Below are positions 17,048-26,993 of a stretch of 64,000 bases of DNA, piece after piece (positions within the stretch are counted from its first letter, which is position 1; each line of letters opens with the position of its first letter). Origin of the DNA: Micromonospora echinofusca. Lineage in GTDB: Bacteria; Actinomycetota; Actinomycetes; Mycobacteriales; Micromonosporaceae. The stretch is from positions 6,227,001 through 6,291,000 of the forward strand of contig NZ_LT607733.1 in assembly GCF_900091445.1 (NCBI RefSeq). Direction: 5' to 3'. Under the pieces are notes generated by a model. The model made no database searches and was not told where the DNA came from. It saw only the letters and a program-made list of their open reading frames with translations. A program made the translations under genes and the position numbers.

Positions 17048-17123
17048 CGGGGGATCCCGGGGCGGGACGCCGTCCACTAGCGTCGGGAGGTCCGCCGACC
17101 CCGACCCCCTCCGGGAGCGAACG

Positions 17124-17921
17124 ATGCGCCCACGCGCCGTGCTGGCCGCCGGCCTGGCACTGGTCCTCGTCCTCGGCGGCTGCGGCGACGGCACCACGAG
17201 CGGCCGGCGGGCCGCCGGTCCCGCACCCGTCGCCTCCGCCCCGCTGCCGGCCGAGCCCGCGCCGTCGGCCGCGCCGCGGCCCAGCCGCACCACCCCGCCC
17301 CGGCGCCTGGTCCGCCCGCTGCCGACCAAGCTGCCGACGGGGCTGCGACGCACCACCGGCGTACGGGCGGTGGCGTTGACCTTCGACGACGGGCCGGACC
17401 CGACCTGGACGCCGAAGGTCCTCGACCGCCTCCGGGCGGCCCGGGTCACCGCCACCTTCTGCGTGGTGGGCAAGCAGGCCCGGCGCCATCCCGACCTGGT
17501 CCGGCGGATCGTGCGGGAGGGCCACCAGCTCTGCAACCACAGTTGGAACCACGATCTGGATCTCGCCCGACGGCCGGCCGCCGAGATCCGGCGGGACCTC
17601 CTGCGCACCAACGCGGCCATCCGGGCGGCGGTGCCGGGCGCCAAGGTGCCGTTCTACCGGCAGCCGGGCGGCCGGTGGACGGCCGAGGTGGTGACGGTCG
17701 CCAAGCAGCTCGGCATGCGGTCGCTGCACTGGCACGTCGACCCGCAGGACTGGGGCAAGCCGACCGCCGCGACGATCGCCAAGCGGGTACGCGCCGCGGC
17801 CCGCCCCGGCTCGATCGTGCTGCTGCACGACGGAGGCGGCGATCGGGCGGCCACGCTGGCCGCCAGTCCACGCCTGATCGCCGACCTGAAGCGCCGCTAC
17901 GGCGTCGCCCGGCTCCGCTAG
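17124..17921 (+). CDS. Polysaccharide deacetylase lipoprotein (NodB homology)
   Basis: 265-residue carbohydrate esterase family 4 protein. A signal peptide ends in a lipobox (LVLVLGGCGDG, Cys near residue 18), so it is likely a lipoprotein. A Pro/Ala-rich linker runs to about residue 75. The NodB domain has the metal motif ALTFDDGPDPTWT, the HxxxH motif NHSWNHDLDL, YRQPGG and the closing VLLHDGGGDR. Such enzymes deacetylate peptidoglycan or chitin-like sugars outside the membrane. It stands alone upstream of a tRNA cluster. Confidence 0.92.
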   Translation: MRPRAVLAAGLALVLVLGGCGDGTTSGRRAAGPAPVASAPLPAEPAPSAAPRPSRTTPPRRLVRPLPTKLPTGLRRTTGVRAVALTFDDGPDPTWTPKVLDRLRAARVTATFCVVGKQARRHPDLVRRIVREGHQLCNHSWNHDLDLARRPAAEIRRDLLRTNAAIRAAVPGAKVPFYRQPGGRWTAEVVTVAKQLGMRSLHWHVDPQDWGKPTAATIAKRVRAAARPGSIVLLHDGGGDRAATLAASPRLIADLKRRYGVARLR

Positions 17922-18074
17922 AGCCCCCTGACCTGCGGTTTTGCGGGGCGCTGTGGCTAGGGCCATACCGGTTTGGTCGACGGACCGATCATCACGTAAG
18001 CTATCCAAGCCTCCGGCGGGGCCGGATGGGAGCAAGTCCGCTTGAAGTTGCGAGTGTGCAATGATGGCGGGGCC

Positions 18075-18147
18075 GCCCTCATCGTCTAGCGGCCCAGGAC
18101 GCCGCCCTTTCAAGGCGGTAGCACGGGTTCGAATCCCGTTGGGGGCA
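18075..18147 (+). tRNA. tRNA-Glu (TTC)
   Basis: 73-base cloverleaf. The acceptor GCCCTCA pairs with TGGGGGC (one T-G wobble). The anticodon arm CCGCC-CTTTCAA-GGCGG gives anticodon TTC, and the T-arm has GGTTCGAATCC. It is the first of three tRNA genes. Confidence 0.96.
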
Positions 18148-18179
18148 CGGTCCGGCTTCGGCCGGAGGCAACAAAGCTA

Positions 18180-18253
18180 GGTCCTGTGGAGCAGTTGGAG
18201 TGCTCGCCGCCCTGTCAAGGCGGAGGTCGCGGGTTCAAGTCCCGTCAGGACCG
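18180..18253 (+). tRNA. tRNA-Asp (GTC)
   Basis: 74-base cloverleaf. The acceptor GGTCCTG pairs with CAGGACC, discriminator G. The anticodon loop CTGTCAA gives GTC, and the T-loop is GGTTCAAGTCC. It lies 32 bases after tRNA-Glu. Confidence 0.96.
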
Positions 18254-18261
18254 CCAGCGGA

Positions 18262-18286
18262 GAAAGCCGCGCCCTGCGCGGCTTTC
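18262..18286 (+). terminator. Terminator after tRNA-Asp
   Basis: Perfect hairpin: AAAGCCGCGC at 18263-18272, loop CCT, GCGCGGCTTT at 18276-18285. It sits nine bases after tRNA-Asp. The following bases have no long T-run beyond the TTT in the stem. Confidence 0.85.
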
Positions 18287-18354
18287 TGCGTATCGGGGCA
18301 TGTGACCCTTCCGGCGGAGAACCCGCCGTGCGGGTAGCATGAACCGAGCAACAC

Positions 18355-18428
18355 GGCCAGGTAGCTCAGTTGGTACGAGCGTCCGACTGAAAATCGGAAG
18401 GTCGGCGGTTCGACCCCGCCCCTGGCCA
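18355..18428 (+). tRNA. tRNA-Phe (GAA)
   Basis: 74-base cloverleaf. The acceptor GGCCAGG pairs with CCTGGCC, discriminator A. The anticodon loop CTGAAAA gives GAA, and the T-loop is GGTTCGACCCC. It has its own promoter space of about 70 bases after the previous terminator. Confidence 0.96.
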
Positions 18429-18450
18429 CATAGCCTTTCGCCGGGCTACT

Positions 18451-18486
18451 GAAGCGCCGACCAGCGGAAACGCCGGTCGGCGCTTC
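18451..18486 (+). terminator. Terminator after tRNA-Phe
   Basis: 12-bp perfect stem GAAGCGCCGACC (18451-18462) with GGTCGGCGCTTC (18475-18486), 12-base loop. It lies 22 bases after tRNA-Phe. Confidence 0.85.
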
Positions 18487-18576
18487 TGCGTACGGGTTGC
18501 TGCCGTGGGCCGCCACCGGGTAGCGACCGGCTTCTCGCTCGCCGCCGCGGTGCCCGCGTGTCCGCCCGCGGACGCT

Positions 18577-18936
18577 TCAGTCGTGTTCGGGGATGCCGCG
18601 CACCCGGTGCGAGGCCGCGTGCATGACCTCGGTGACCAGCCGACGCACGTGACCTCCTCTGCCGCTGTAGAGCGCCCGCCGGCCGTCGCGCCGCATCGTG
18701 ACCAGTCCCGCCAGGCGCAGCTTGCCGAGGTGCTGCGACACCGCCGGCCGCGCCACTCCCAGCGCCGTCACCAGGGCCGTGACGTCGTGCTCTCCGTGGA
18801 CGAGCAGCCACATCAACCGCAGTCGGGTGCCGTCCGCGAGCATCCGCACCATCTCGGTAGCTGCCTCGACGTGGCTGTCGACAGGGAGACGTTGTTGCAG
18901 GTCGTTGGCACCTGCCGCATTGTCGCGTGCATACAT
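18577..18936 (-). CDS. ArsR/SmtB-family metal-responsive regulator
   Basis: 119-residue winged-helix repressor. The HTH runs DVTALVTALGVARPAVSQHLGKLRLAGLV (about residues 50-78), with the wing MRRDGRRALYSG. The C-terminal helix has His at spaced positions (GHVRRLVTEVMHAASHRVRG, ending EHD), like the alpha5 metal site of zinc or nickel/cobalt sensors such as CzrA and NmtR. It is divergent from a CDF metal exporter 67 bp away and almost surely controls it. The ATG at 18936 was chosen; a GTG at 18942 is the alternative. Neither has a clear ribosome site. Confidence 0.88.
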   Translation of the reverse strand: MYARDNAAGANDLQQRLPVDSHVEAATEMVRMLADGTRLRLMWLLVHGEHDVTALVTALGVARPAVSQHLGKLRLAGLVTMRRDGRRALYSGRGGHVRRLVTEVMHAASHRVRGIPEHD

Positions 18937-19003
18937 GGGCACATATTATCGCCGTCGTCGGGGATACCGGTCCGCTGAGCCGTCAGGGACGTTGGGAGAC
19001 GCG

Positions 19004-20059
19004 GTGGAAGACCACGAGCACGGCCACGACCACCCGCACGATCACGGTCATCACCAACAGGGGCGGCTCGCCGCCCGCTGGCATCGGCTGACCCACGCGG
19101 TCGTCCCGCACTCGCACGACTCCCGCGCGAAGGTCGACCCCGCGCTGGAGTCCTCCCGGGAGGGCCTACGCGCCCTGTGGATCTCACTCGTCGGCCTCGG
19201 GGCCACCGCCGTCGCCCAGGCCGTCATCGTCGTGCTGTCCGGCTCGGTCGCCCTGCTCGGCGACACCCTGCACAACGTCGCCGACGCCCTCACCGCCGTA
19301 CCGCTGGCCATCGCCTTCCTGCTCGGCCGGCGGGCCGCCACCCGCGCCTACACCTACGGCTACGGCCGCGCCGAGGACATCGCCGGCATCATCATCGTCG
19401 CGGTCATCGCCGCGTCCGCCGTCGCCGCCGCCTGGACCGCTGTCGCCCGGCTGCTGCACCCGGCCGAGGTGACCCACCTGCCCTGGGTGGCCGCGGCCGG
19501 CCTCGTCGGCTTCGTCGGCAACGAGCTGGTCGCCCGCTACCGCATCCGCATCGGCCGCCGCATCGGCTCCGCCGCCCTGGTCGCCGACGGCCTGCACGCC
19601 CGTACCGACGGCTACACCTCCCTCGCCGTGCTCCTCGCCGCCGGCGGGGCCGCCCTCGGCTGGCGCTGGGCCGACCCGGCCGTCGGCCTGGCCATCGCCG
19701 TCGCCATCACCCTCGTCCTCAAGGAAGCCGCCCGCGAGGTCTACCGACGGCTCATGGACGCCGTCGACCCCGCCATCGTCGACCAGGCCGAAGCCACGCT
19801 CCGCGCCGTCGACGGCGTCCGCGACGTCACCACGGTCCGGCTCCGCTGGATCGGTCACCGCCTCCACGCCGAAGCCGAACTCGTGGTGGACGCCCACCTC
19901 AGCCTCGTCGCCGCGCACGGGATCGCCGCCGACGCCGAACACCAGCTCACCCACGCCGTGCCCCGGCTGACCAGCGCCACCGTCCACACCGATCCCGACT
20001 GCCATCCCGGCGCCCACCATCACGCAGACCTGTCGCACGAACGCCGGCAGACGATCTGA
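19004..20059 (+). CDS. Cation diffusion facilitator (Zn/Co/Cd exporter)
   Basis: 351-residue CDF transporter with six membrane helices. A His-rich cytoplasmic N-terminus (EDHEHGHDHPHDHGHH, residues 2-17) could hold metal. The transport-site motifs are LGDTLHNVADAL (HxxxD in helix 2) and LVADGLHARTDGYTSL (HxxxD in helix 5). The C-terminal cytoplasmic domain ends in another His-rich tail (PDCHPGAHHHADLSH). The GTG at 19004 has a gggag site upstream. It is divergent from the ArsR regulator, a standard metal-efflux pair. Confidence 0.93.
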   Translation: MEDHEHGHDHPHDHGHHQQGRLAARWHRLTHAVVPHSHDSRAKVDPALESSREGLRALWISLVGLGATAVAQAVIVVLSGSVALLGDTLHNVADALTAVPLAIAFLLGRRAATRAYTYGYGRAEDIAGIIIVAVIAASAVAAAWTAVARLLHPAEVTHLPWVAAAGLVGFVGNELVARYRIRIGRRIGSAALVADGLHARTDGYTSLAVLLAAGGAALGWRWADPAVGLAIAVAITLVLKEAAREVYRRLMDAVDPAIVDQAEATLRAVDGVRDVTTVRLRWIGHRLHAEAELVVDAHLSLVAAHGIAADAEHQLTHAVPRLTSATVHTDPDCHPGAHHHADLSHERRQTI

Positions 20060-20118
20060 ACGGCCCCCGGTGCACCCCGTGCCCGGGTGTCCGCGTCCCA
20101 CGGGCCGCCGGCGCGTGC

Positions 20119-21558
<1,440 letters not shown>

Positions 21559-21741
21559 TCACGAGATGGGAACTGGGCCAGCCGCCGCGCTGTGCCGCCG
21601 CGCCGGTCTCCCGCAGCCGCGCCGCGGGTCCGTCGGCGTCCGACGTCCCGCCCCGGACCGTACGCCGACAACGGCACGGAACGCGCAAAGCTCTGATTTC
21701 CGCAGGTTCTGGCCTCGGCCGACAATTCTGGGGCACCACCC

Positions 21742-21761
21742 GGGTCTTGCGGCAAGTCCCC
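21742..21761. promoter_or_regulatory. Rifamycin-associated element (RAE)
   Basis: The sequence gggtcttgcggcaagtcccc is a near-perfect copy of the published RAE consensus GGGGCTTGCGGCAAGGCCCC: the CTTGCGGCAAG core is exact, and the two flanking changes (c to t on the left, g to t on the right) break one pair. RAEs are inverted repeats upstream of rifamycin-inactivating genes (rph, arr, rox, helR) in actinomycetes and are needed for induction by rifamycins. Here it lies between rox and the divergent VOC gene. Confidence 0.92.
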
Positions 21762-21871
21762 CCGTCCGATATACGTTGAAGGTGGCGGGAACGAGATCCC
21801 GCACCCTCCTGGCCCTTCCCCGCAGTCGGTTCGCTACTTCGGCTGTCGGACGTGGGCGATACCGTCCCGCC

Positions 21872-22306
21872 ATGGCGACCAGGATCAGTCTGACTCTCGA
21901 CTGCGGCGACGCGAAGCTCCTCGGCGAGTTCTGGAAGACGGCACTGGGCTACGTCGACGAGCCCCCGCCCGCCCCCTTCCACACCCGCGAGGAGTGGCAC
22001 GCGAGTTTCGACCTGCCGGAGGACGACCCGGTGGACGACGCGGCGTGGCTCTGCGACCCCGAGGGCGTCGGCCCCGCACTCTCCATCCTCAGGGTCCCCG
22101 AGCCCAAGACGGCGAAGAACCGGTTGCACATCGACGTCCGGGTGCCGGGTCACGGCACCCCCGAGGAGCGGTGGGCGCGGATCAGCGCAGAGGCCGAGCG
22201 GCTGGTCCGGGCGGGCGGGACCGTCCTGGAGGAGGTCACCGGGCACCACGTCGTCATGGCCGACCCGGAGGGCAACGAGTTCTGCGTCGCCGCCGCCTCG
22301 GCGTGA
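21872..22306 (+). CDS. VOC (glyoxalase/bleomycin-resistance fold) protein
   Basis: 144-residue vicinal oxygen chelate protein. It reads ISLTLDCGDAKLLGEFWKTALGY at the start, RLHIDVRVPG in the middle and HHVVMADPEGNEFCVAAAS at the end, the repeated beta-alpha-beta pattern of this fold with the usual metal-side residues His and Glu. The function is not known; members bind small molecules or metals. It is divergent from rox and shares the region holding the RAE, so rifamycin induction of this gene is possible but untested. No clear ribosome site is seen before ATG 21872. Confidence 0.85.
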   Translation: MATRISLTLDCGDAKLLGEFWKTALGYVDEPPPAPFHTREEWHASFDLPEDDPVDDAAWLCDPEGVGPALSILRVPEPKTAKNRLHIDVRVPGHGTPEERWARISAEAERLVRAGGTVLEEVTGHHVVMADPEGNEFCVAAASA

Positions 22307-22570
22307 CGGCGCGCCCCGTCCGCCCGTGCCGGCGACGCCGATCGACGGATCCGGGACAGCGGTGGACGGCCCGGCCGTGCCACGCTGACCCCGACCCGCC
22401 CTCGCGACCGGTGCGCGTCGCCTCCGCCGCGCTGATCGCCGTCTTCGTGGTGGGCACGGCCGCGCTGCGAGCCCTCGGCTGATCGCCCCGGCGTGGCGGC
22501 CGAGCAACCAGCCCGGCGCGGGAGACGAATTCGGTTGCAGCGGGGGGCCGCGCTGCGATTGCGTACACCC

Positions 22571-23338
22571 ATGCTGACCGTCCGTGTCGATTCGTACTTC
22601 GTCTGCGGCACCCCGCGCACCGGCAGTTCGCTCCTGCTCGGGTTGCTGGAGTCCACCGGCGTCGCCGGTCGTCCCCAGGCATACTTCCGCTCCCCCGACG
22701 AACTGCTGTGGGCCGACCGGTGGCGGCTCCCCCGCACGGCCGACGGCGGCTTCGATCACGCGGACTTCGTACGCGCCGCGCTCGCCGCCGGCCGCACCGA
22801 CAACGGCATGTTCGGCGCGAAGCTCATGTGGGGAACGCTGGAGGAACTGCTGGCCAGGCTCGGGGCGAGCCATCCCGACCTCGCCGGCGACGACGTCGCG
22901 TTGCTGGGCAGGGCGTTCGGCCGTACCGGTTTCGTCTTCCTGCGACGCGACGACGTGCTGGCGCAGGCGGTGTCGCGGCTGCGCGCCGAGCAGACCGGCG
23001 AGTGGTTCGACGGGGGCAGTGGGGAGATCAGCGGCGACGCCGGCAACGGGCGGGCACCCCGCTTCGACGCGGACGGCATCCGCCACCACCTCGACGAGAT
23101 CGGCGAGCACAACGCGGCCTGGGAGCAGTGGTTCGCCTCGCGGGGGATCCGACCGCACGTGGTGCGCTACGAGGAACTGGCCGAGGACATGGCCGCCACC
23201 ACCCGCCGCATCCTCGACTTCCTGGGGCTCGACGTGCCCGAGGACGGCTGCGCCGTCGTTCCCCGGCACCGACGCCAGGCCGACGAACTCAACCGGCAGT
23301 GGATCGAGCGATACCGGGCGGAGATGATCGGCCGCTGA
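22571..23338 (+). CDS. Stf0-type sulfotransferase
   Basis: 255-residue PAPS-dependent sulfotransferase. The 5' phosphosulfate loop is YFVCGTPRTGSSLLLGLLES near the N-terminus, and FVFLRRDDVLAQAVSRLRAEQTGEW carries the 3' phosphate-binding Arg/Ser region. The layout matches Stf0, which sulfates trehalose in mycobacteria. Here the acceptor is unknown. The ATG at 22571 places the loop about ten residues in, as in the family. In the 264 bp before it I see only a short hydrophobic reading frame with no ribosome site. Confidence 0.88.
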   Translation: MLTVRVDSYFVCGTPRTGSSLLLGLLESTGVAGRPQAYFRSPDELLWADRWRLPRTADGGFDHADFVRAALAAGRTDNGMFGAKLMWGTLEELLARLGASHPDLAGDDVALLGRAFGRTGFVFLRRDDVLAQAVSRLRAEQTGEWFDGGSGEISGDAGNGRAPRFDADGIRHHLDEIGEHNAAWEQWFASRGIRPHVVRYEELAEDMAATTRRILDFLGLDVPEDGCAVVPRHRRQADELNRQWIERYRAEMIGR

Positions 23339-23339
23339 C

Positions 23340-23366
23340 CGCCGGGCCGCCGAGCCCGGCCCGGCG
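23340..23366. terminator. Hairpin after the sulfotransferase gene
   Basis: Stem CGCCGGGCC / GGCCCGGCG around a nine-base loop, one base after the stop of the sulfotransferase gene and upstream of the convergent Gly-rich protein gene end. Confidence 0.7.
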
Positions 23367-23447
23367 CGGATGGACCTGCGGGTCGGCCTGCCCCGGCGCG
23401 GGTGGGCACGCCCCGGCGCTCACCCCGCCGGCCGTCTGGGCCGCCCG

Positions 23448-24758
23448 TCAGCGCCGCTGCTGGCGGTGCTGGGCCACCCCGTCCTGGATCGCCTCCCAGA
23501 CGCTCCGGCCGGCCTGCCGGAGCGTCTCCCCCGCCTGCTCGGCGAGCTGCGCCGCGCTCTGCGCACCGCCCGAGGTTCCGGGTCGTCGACCCGAGCCGCC
23601 CTCGGGCGGACCCTCCGGCGACTCGGCCCCTCCGGCCTCCTGGCCACCACCGGGTCCGCGATCCCCGCCGCCCGTTGCGGCGGTGCCACCGCCGGGACCG
23701 CCGACCCGTTCACCGCCCGGTTGCCGCGCGCCCTGTTCCTCGCGCCCCGGCCGCTGCCCGCCGTGCTCCTCGCCGCCCGCCTCCGACTTGCCGCGCTCCG
23801 CACCGCCCGGTTGCTGCCCGCCCGGCCCGGAGGCAGCCGGCTGCCTTCCGTGCTCGCCGCCCGCTTGCTGCCCGCCGCGCTCCGGGGCGTCCTGGGCGTG
23901 TTCCTGTTCCCCGGGCCCGGTCGGCTGGCGGGCCGCCTCGCGCCCCGCCTGCTCGCGTGCGCGCTGCGCCTGCCCCTGCTCGCCCCCGCCCCCGGACCCG
24001 CTGGCGAGGCCGCCACCCCGAGGAGCCTGCCCGGCTCCGGGAGCCCCGCCCGGTCCGCCTTCCGGAGCCCCGCCCGGTCCGCCTTCGTGGGCCCCGCCCG
24101 GTCCGCCCTGCGCAACCCCGCCCGGCCCAGGACCACCCTGCCCGGGGCCGCCCGGCTCACGCAGGGACCGGTCGGCGACCGCACCGATGGCGCCGACCTG
24201 CTGCCCGAGGTCGTCGGTCGCGCCGCCGGCCCGCTCCAACGGGGGCTGCCCCGCCGGGCCGGTGAGCTGCTCCACAGGGCCGACGGCCCGCTCGCCCAGG
24301 TTGGCGATCCGCTGCGTCGCCCGGTTGACGTCGTCCAGCGAGGCCGTCGCCGTACGCGACAGCGCCTCGATGATCTGGGGGTTGCGGTCGATGGTGGTCA
24401 GCGCCCGGTCGAGGATCTCCACCAGCTTCTCCAGCCGCACCTTCAGCAGCGCCTCGGCGTGCACCCCGGTGATGTCCAGCTCGACGCCCTTGAGGTGCAC
24501 CCGGACCCCGGCGTCGAGCTGGAGGAGATTGGCCAGCCGGGTTCGCAGGGAGACGTCGGCGTCCAGCTCGTCCACCGCGAGCCGCACCGAGTCGACCGAC
24601 ACCTCGGGTATGTCCAGCAGGACGTCCGGCTCGGCGTCCCCGCCCCGACGGGCCGGCTCCATCCCCCTGTCGCGGCGGGGCGGCTCGGCCTCCCCGTCGC
24701 GCCGGTTCGATCGACCGCCGAGCTGGTCCGGATTCCGCTGCTGCGCGTTCTCGCTCAT
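23448..24758 (-). CDS. Glycine-rich protein with conserved N-terminal domain (unknown function)
   Basis: 436-residue protein I cannot assign. A polar, Arg-rich stretch (residues 1-45) is followed by an ordered-looking region (about 45-190) that reads VLLDIPEVSVDSVRLAVDEL and LKVRLEKLVEILDRALTTID, suggesting a beta strand and amphipathic helices. From about 190 to 390 it is very rich in Gly, Gln, Glu and Pro, with collagen-like GGP/GGA repeats. It ends with an amphipathic helix (LAEQAGETLRQAGRSVWEAI). No signal peptide or membrane helix is present. A good gcggggagc ribosome site precedes the ATG. Confidence 0.78.
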   Translation of the reverse strand: MSENAQQRNPDQLGGRSNRRDGEAEPPRRDRGMEPARRGGDAEPDVLLDIPEVSVDSVRLAVDELDADVSLRTRLANLLQLDAGVRVHLKGVELDITGVHAEALLKVRLEKLVEILDRALTTIDRNPQIIEALSRTATASLDDVNRATQRIANLGERAVGPVEQLTGPAGQPPLERAGGATDDLGQQVGAIGAVADRSLREPGGPGQGGPGPGGVAQGGPGGAHEGGPGGAPEGGPGGAPGAGQAPRGGGLASGSGGGGEQGQAQRAREQAGREAARQPTGPGEQEHAQDAPERGGQQAGGEHGRQPAASGPGGQQPGGAERGKSEAGGEEHGGQRPGREEQGARQPGGERVGGPGGGTAATGGGDRGPGGGQEAGGAESPEGPPEGGSGRRPGTSGGAQSAAQLAEQAGETLRQAGRSVWEAIQDGVAQHRQQRR

Positions 24759-24960
24759 GCTCCCCGCTCCGCATCCTCCGGCCGGGCCGGCCGGGACCGT
24801 TCGGCGCGGGTACCCGCTATCCGGCCGAACATCCCGCCGGACGACCGCGCGAGCGGCCACACGGGCCGGGACGGGATCGCCGTCGGCCCCGGCCGGGGAG
24901 GCGCGGAGCGGACGGTCGCGAAGCTGCGCACCCGGGCATCAGCCGGTATGGTCCGGGCCT

Positions 24961-25479
24961 ATGGGACAGGAGATGGCTGACCCGGCCGGCATCCGGCAGG
25001 AGTCCGAACGGTTCGCGCTGCGCAGCGCCCTCCTGGTCCCCGCTCCCGCCCAGCGGGCGTTCGAGGTGTTCACCGGCGGCCTGGCGCAGTGGTGGGTGGT
25101 GGAATACACCTGGTCGGGGCCGGAGCAGCTCGCCGACCTGGGCATGGAGCCGCGCGCCGGCGGCATGCTCTACGAGATCGGCCCGTACGGCTTCCGCTGC
25201 GACTGGGGCCGGGTGCTGACCTGGGATCCGCCCGAGCGGCTCGTCTTCACCTGGCAGATCGGGGCGGACCGGGCACCGGTGCCGGATCCCGCCAGGGCGA
25301 GCGAGGTGGAGGTGCTCTTCCACCCGGAGGGGCCGGAGCGGACCCGGGTGCACGTCGAGCACCGGCACTTCGACCGGCACGGCGAGGCGGCGGAGGGCTA
25401 CCGGCAGGCCCTGACCGCTGGCTGGCACGAGCTGCTCACCCGCTACGCCGCCCGGGTGGCCGACCGCACCGCCGACTGA
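24961..25479 (+). CDS. SRPBCC-fold (AHSA1-like) protein
   Basis: 172-residue START/AHSA1-type hydrophobic-pocket protein: ALLVPAPAQRAFEVFTGGLAQW at the start of the fold, PRAGGMLYEI and WGRVLTWDPPERLVFTWQI in the strands, and a last long helix YRQALTAGWHELLTRYAA. Proteins of this group bind lipophilic ligands; no specific substrate can be named. The start could also be the ATG at 24973. It is divergent from the Gly-rich protein gene, about 200 bp away. Confidence 0.87.
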   Translation: MGQEMADPAGIRQESERFALRSALLVPAPAQRAFEVFTGGLAQWWVVEYTWSGPEQLADLGMEPRAGGMLYEIGPYGFRCDWGRVLTWDPPERLVFTWQIGADRAPVPDPARASEVEVLFHPEGPERTRVHVEHRHFDRHGEAAEGYRQALTAGWHELLTRYAARVADRTAD

Positions 25480-25553
25480 CCGGCCTCCGACACCACACCG
25501 CCCGTCACCGGCCACCGGCTGCTCCGGTGCGTCGCCGCCAGGGTCGTGGCGGG

Positions 25554-26261
25554 TCAGCGGCCGAGGCCGGGACGCGCGGCCCGCGCCGTGGCGGCGTCCC
25601 GACCGCCGAGGTCGGCGCGACGGCCCGCCTCGGCGCCCCGGCCGAACCCGCCGCCCGCAAGCCGGCGCGGCGCGGCGGTACGCAACTGCGGGTACACCTC
25701 GGCGACGCGGTGCCGGACCCGGTCCGACCGGTCGGCCAGGACCAGTGCCACCGAGGGCGCGCCCGCCTCGGCGACGGCCCCGGCCTCCGCCGCCCGGAGC
25801 CGCACCCCGACCACGTGGGCGAACCCGGCCAGCCACGAGCGCCGGAAGGCGGCGACATGCGCGCCGGCCGGCGGCGCGGCGCCGGCAAGTCCGTGCGCGG
25901 CCTGCACCAGCAGCGACGTGAACAGCAGTTCGACGCGTTCCAGGTCGCTGGCGAAGCCGAACAGGTGCATGGCGAAGCCGGTACCCTCCCGGCGGCGGAC
26001 GCAGCGGCAGCGCAGCGGGTCGGCGACCGCGGCGAGCAGGCCGGCCTTGTCCCGGGCGTACGGGGCGACGACCTCGACCACCCGGTCGCCCACCGGGTCC
26101 GAGGCCGGGTCGCGGGCGGCCAGCAGCGCCCGGTCCACGCCGTAGCGGGCGATCAACTCGGTCGCCTTGGCGGTGAACGCGGCCGACTCGGCGGGGGTGC
26201 AGGCCGGGTCCTCGGCCTGGGCCAGCAGCTTGCGCACCTTGCTGAGCATGGCGTCGGACAT
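25554..26261 (-). CDS. DUF2786 domain protein
   Basis: 235-residue protein. The N-terminal part (about residues 3-42) is the DUF2786 motif MLSKVRKLLAQAEDPACTPAE with AFTAKATELIARYGVDRAL. The middle reads like the family continuation (FASDLERVELLFTSLLVQAA). The C-terminal 30 residues are Arg/Gly-rich and probably disordered. The function is unknown; related proteins occur in phages and actinobacteria and have been linked to nucleic-acid systems. It stands alone. Confidence 0.85.
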   Translation of the reverse strand: MSDAMLSKVRKLLAQAEDPACTPAESAAFTAKATELIARYGVDRALLAARDPASDPVGDRVVEVVAPYARDKAGLLAAVADPLRCRCVRRREGTGFAMHLFGFASDLERVELLFTSLLVQAAHGLAGAAPPAGAHVAAFRRSWLAGFAHVVGVRLRAAEAGAVAEAGAPSVALVLADRSDRVRHRVAEVYPQLRTAAPRRLAGGGFGRGAEAGRRADLGGRDAATARAARPGLGR

Positions 26262-26448
26262 GCCGCTCAGCCTGTCACGCCGGCCCGGCCCCGCCGCACC
26301 GCGACCGGCGGCCGGCGGATGACCCGGTGACCGACCACGCCGGCCCGACCTCGCCGCACGGCGGCGGCCCGACCTCGCCGCACGGCAAGTCGGCCGGACG
26401 CGGTGACCGTGCCGACGACCGGCGAGGGGTGCCCAACGGAGAGACGGG

Positions 26449-26838
26449 TCAGACGGCCCGGCTACGCAGCGTAGCCACGGTCGAGCCGGCGAGCGTGAGC
26501 AGGCACTCCGGCAGCAGCCCGTCGGCCGCCGCCGCCCCGAACAGCGCCTCGCCGGTGTCGTCGTCGGCGTTGGCGTACGCGCTGACGAAGCGCGCCACCC
26601 AGCGGGTGTCGTAGCCCGCCTCCTCGATGCCGGGGAAGTCCAGCGCGCACGTGCCCGGCGGCACCGGGTCGCCGACCATGGTGGCGGCGAGACACCAGGC
26701 CACCCCGTACGCGCCGGCCAGGCCGGACCGGTCGACGACCGCGTCGAACGCCCCCGCCACCGCGTCGCCGTCCCCGGCCAGCGCCGAGCGGAGCACGGCG
26801 GTCGCGTCGTCGAGCGTCTGCTGTGGTGAGTCCGTCAC
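26449..26838 (-). CDS. Small acidic protein of unknown function
   Basis: 129-residue protein, not recognised. It is mostly helical and acidic (TLDDATAVLRSALAGDGDAVAGAF, VSAYANADDDTGEALFGAA) with one internal GVAWCLAATMVGD segment. No membrane or metal motif stands out. GTG 26838 (MTDSPQQTLDD) was chosen over GTG 26847 and TTG 26865, because the extra residues (TPTPTVLW) look non-coding. Codon usage is like that of the neighbours, so it is a credible gene. Confidence 0.65.
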   Translation of the reverse strand: MTDSPQQTLDDATAVLRSALAGDGDAVAGAFDAVVDRSGLAGAYGVAWCLAATMVGDPVPPGTCALDFPGIEEAGYDTRWVARFVSAYANADDDTGEALFGAAAADGLLPECLLTLAGSTVATLRSRAV

Positions 26839-26993
26839 CCACAGCACGGTAGGGGTAGGGGTCAAGCCACCCGGCGGTGGTTACTTTCCGTAGTTAGGGC
26901 GGGCGACCTGCGGATTGAGCCGCCTCCGTGGTCCCGCGGCACGGCCCAGCACGCTAATGTGCGCAGCGGACCTTCGCCGGAGGAAGGACGACC

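Noticed and set aside
18075..18428. tRNA cluster as an integration site of a mobile element
   Set aside because: No integrase, no repeated tRNA 3' end and no base-composition shift are seen next to it.
22390..22482. Short hydrophobic frame (ALIAVFVVGTAAL) between the VOC and sulfotransferase genes
   Set aside because: It looks like a membrane helix, but has no ribosome site, no good start and only about 24 residues; chance in Ala/Val-rich coding DNA is likely.
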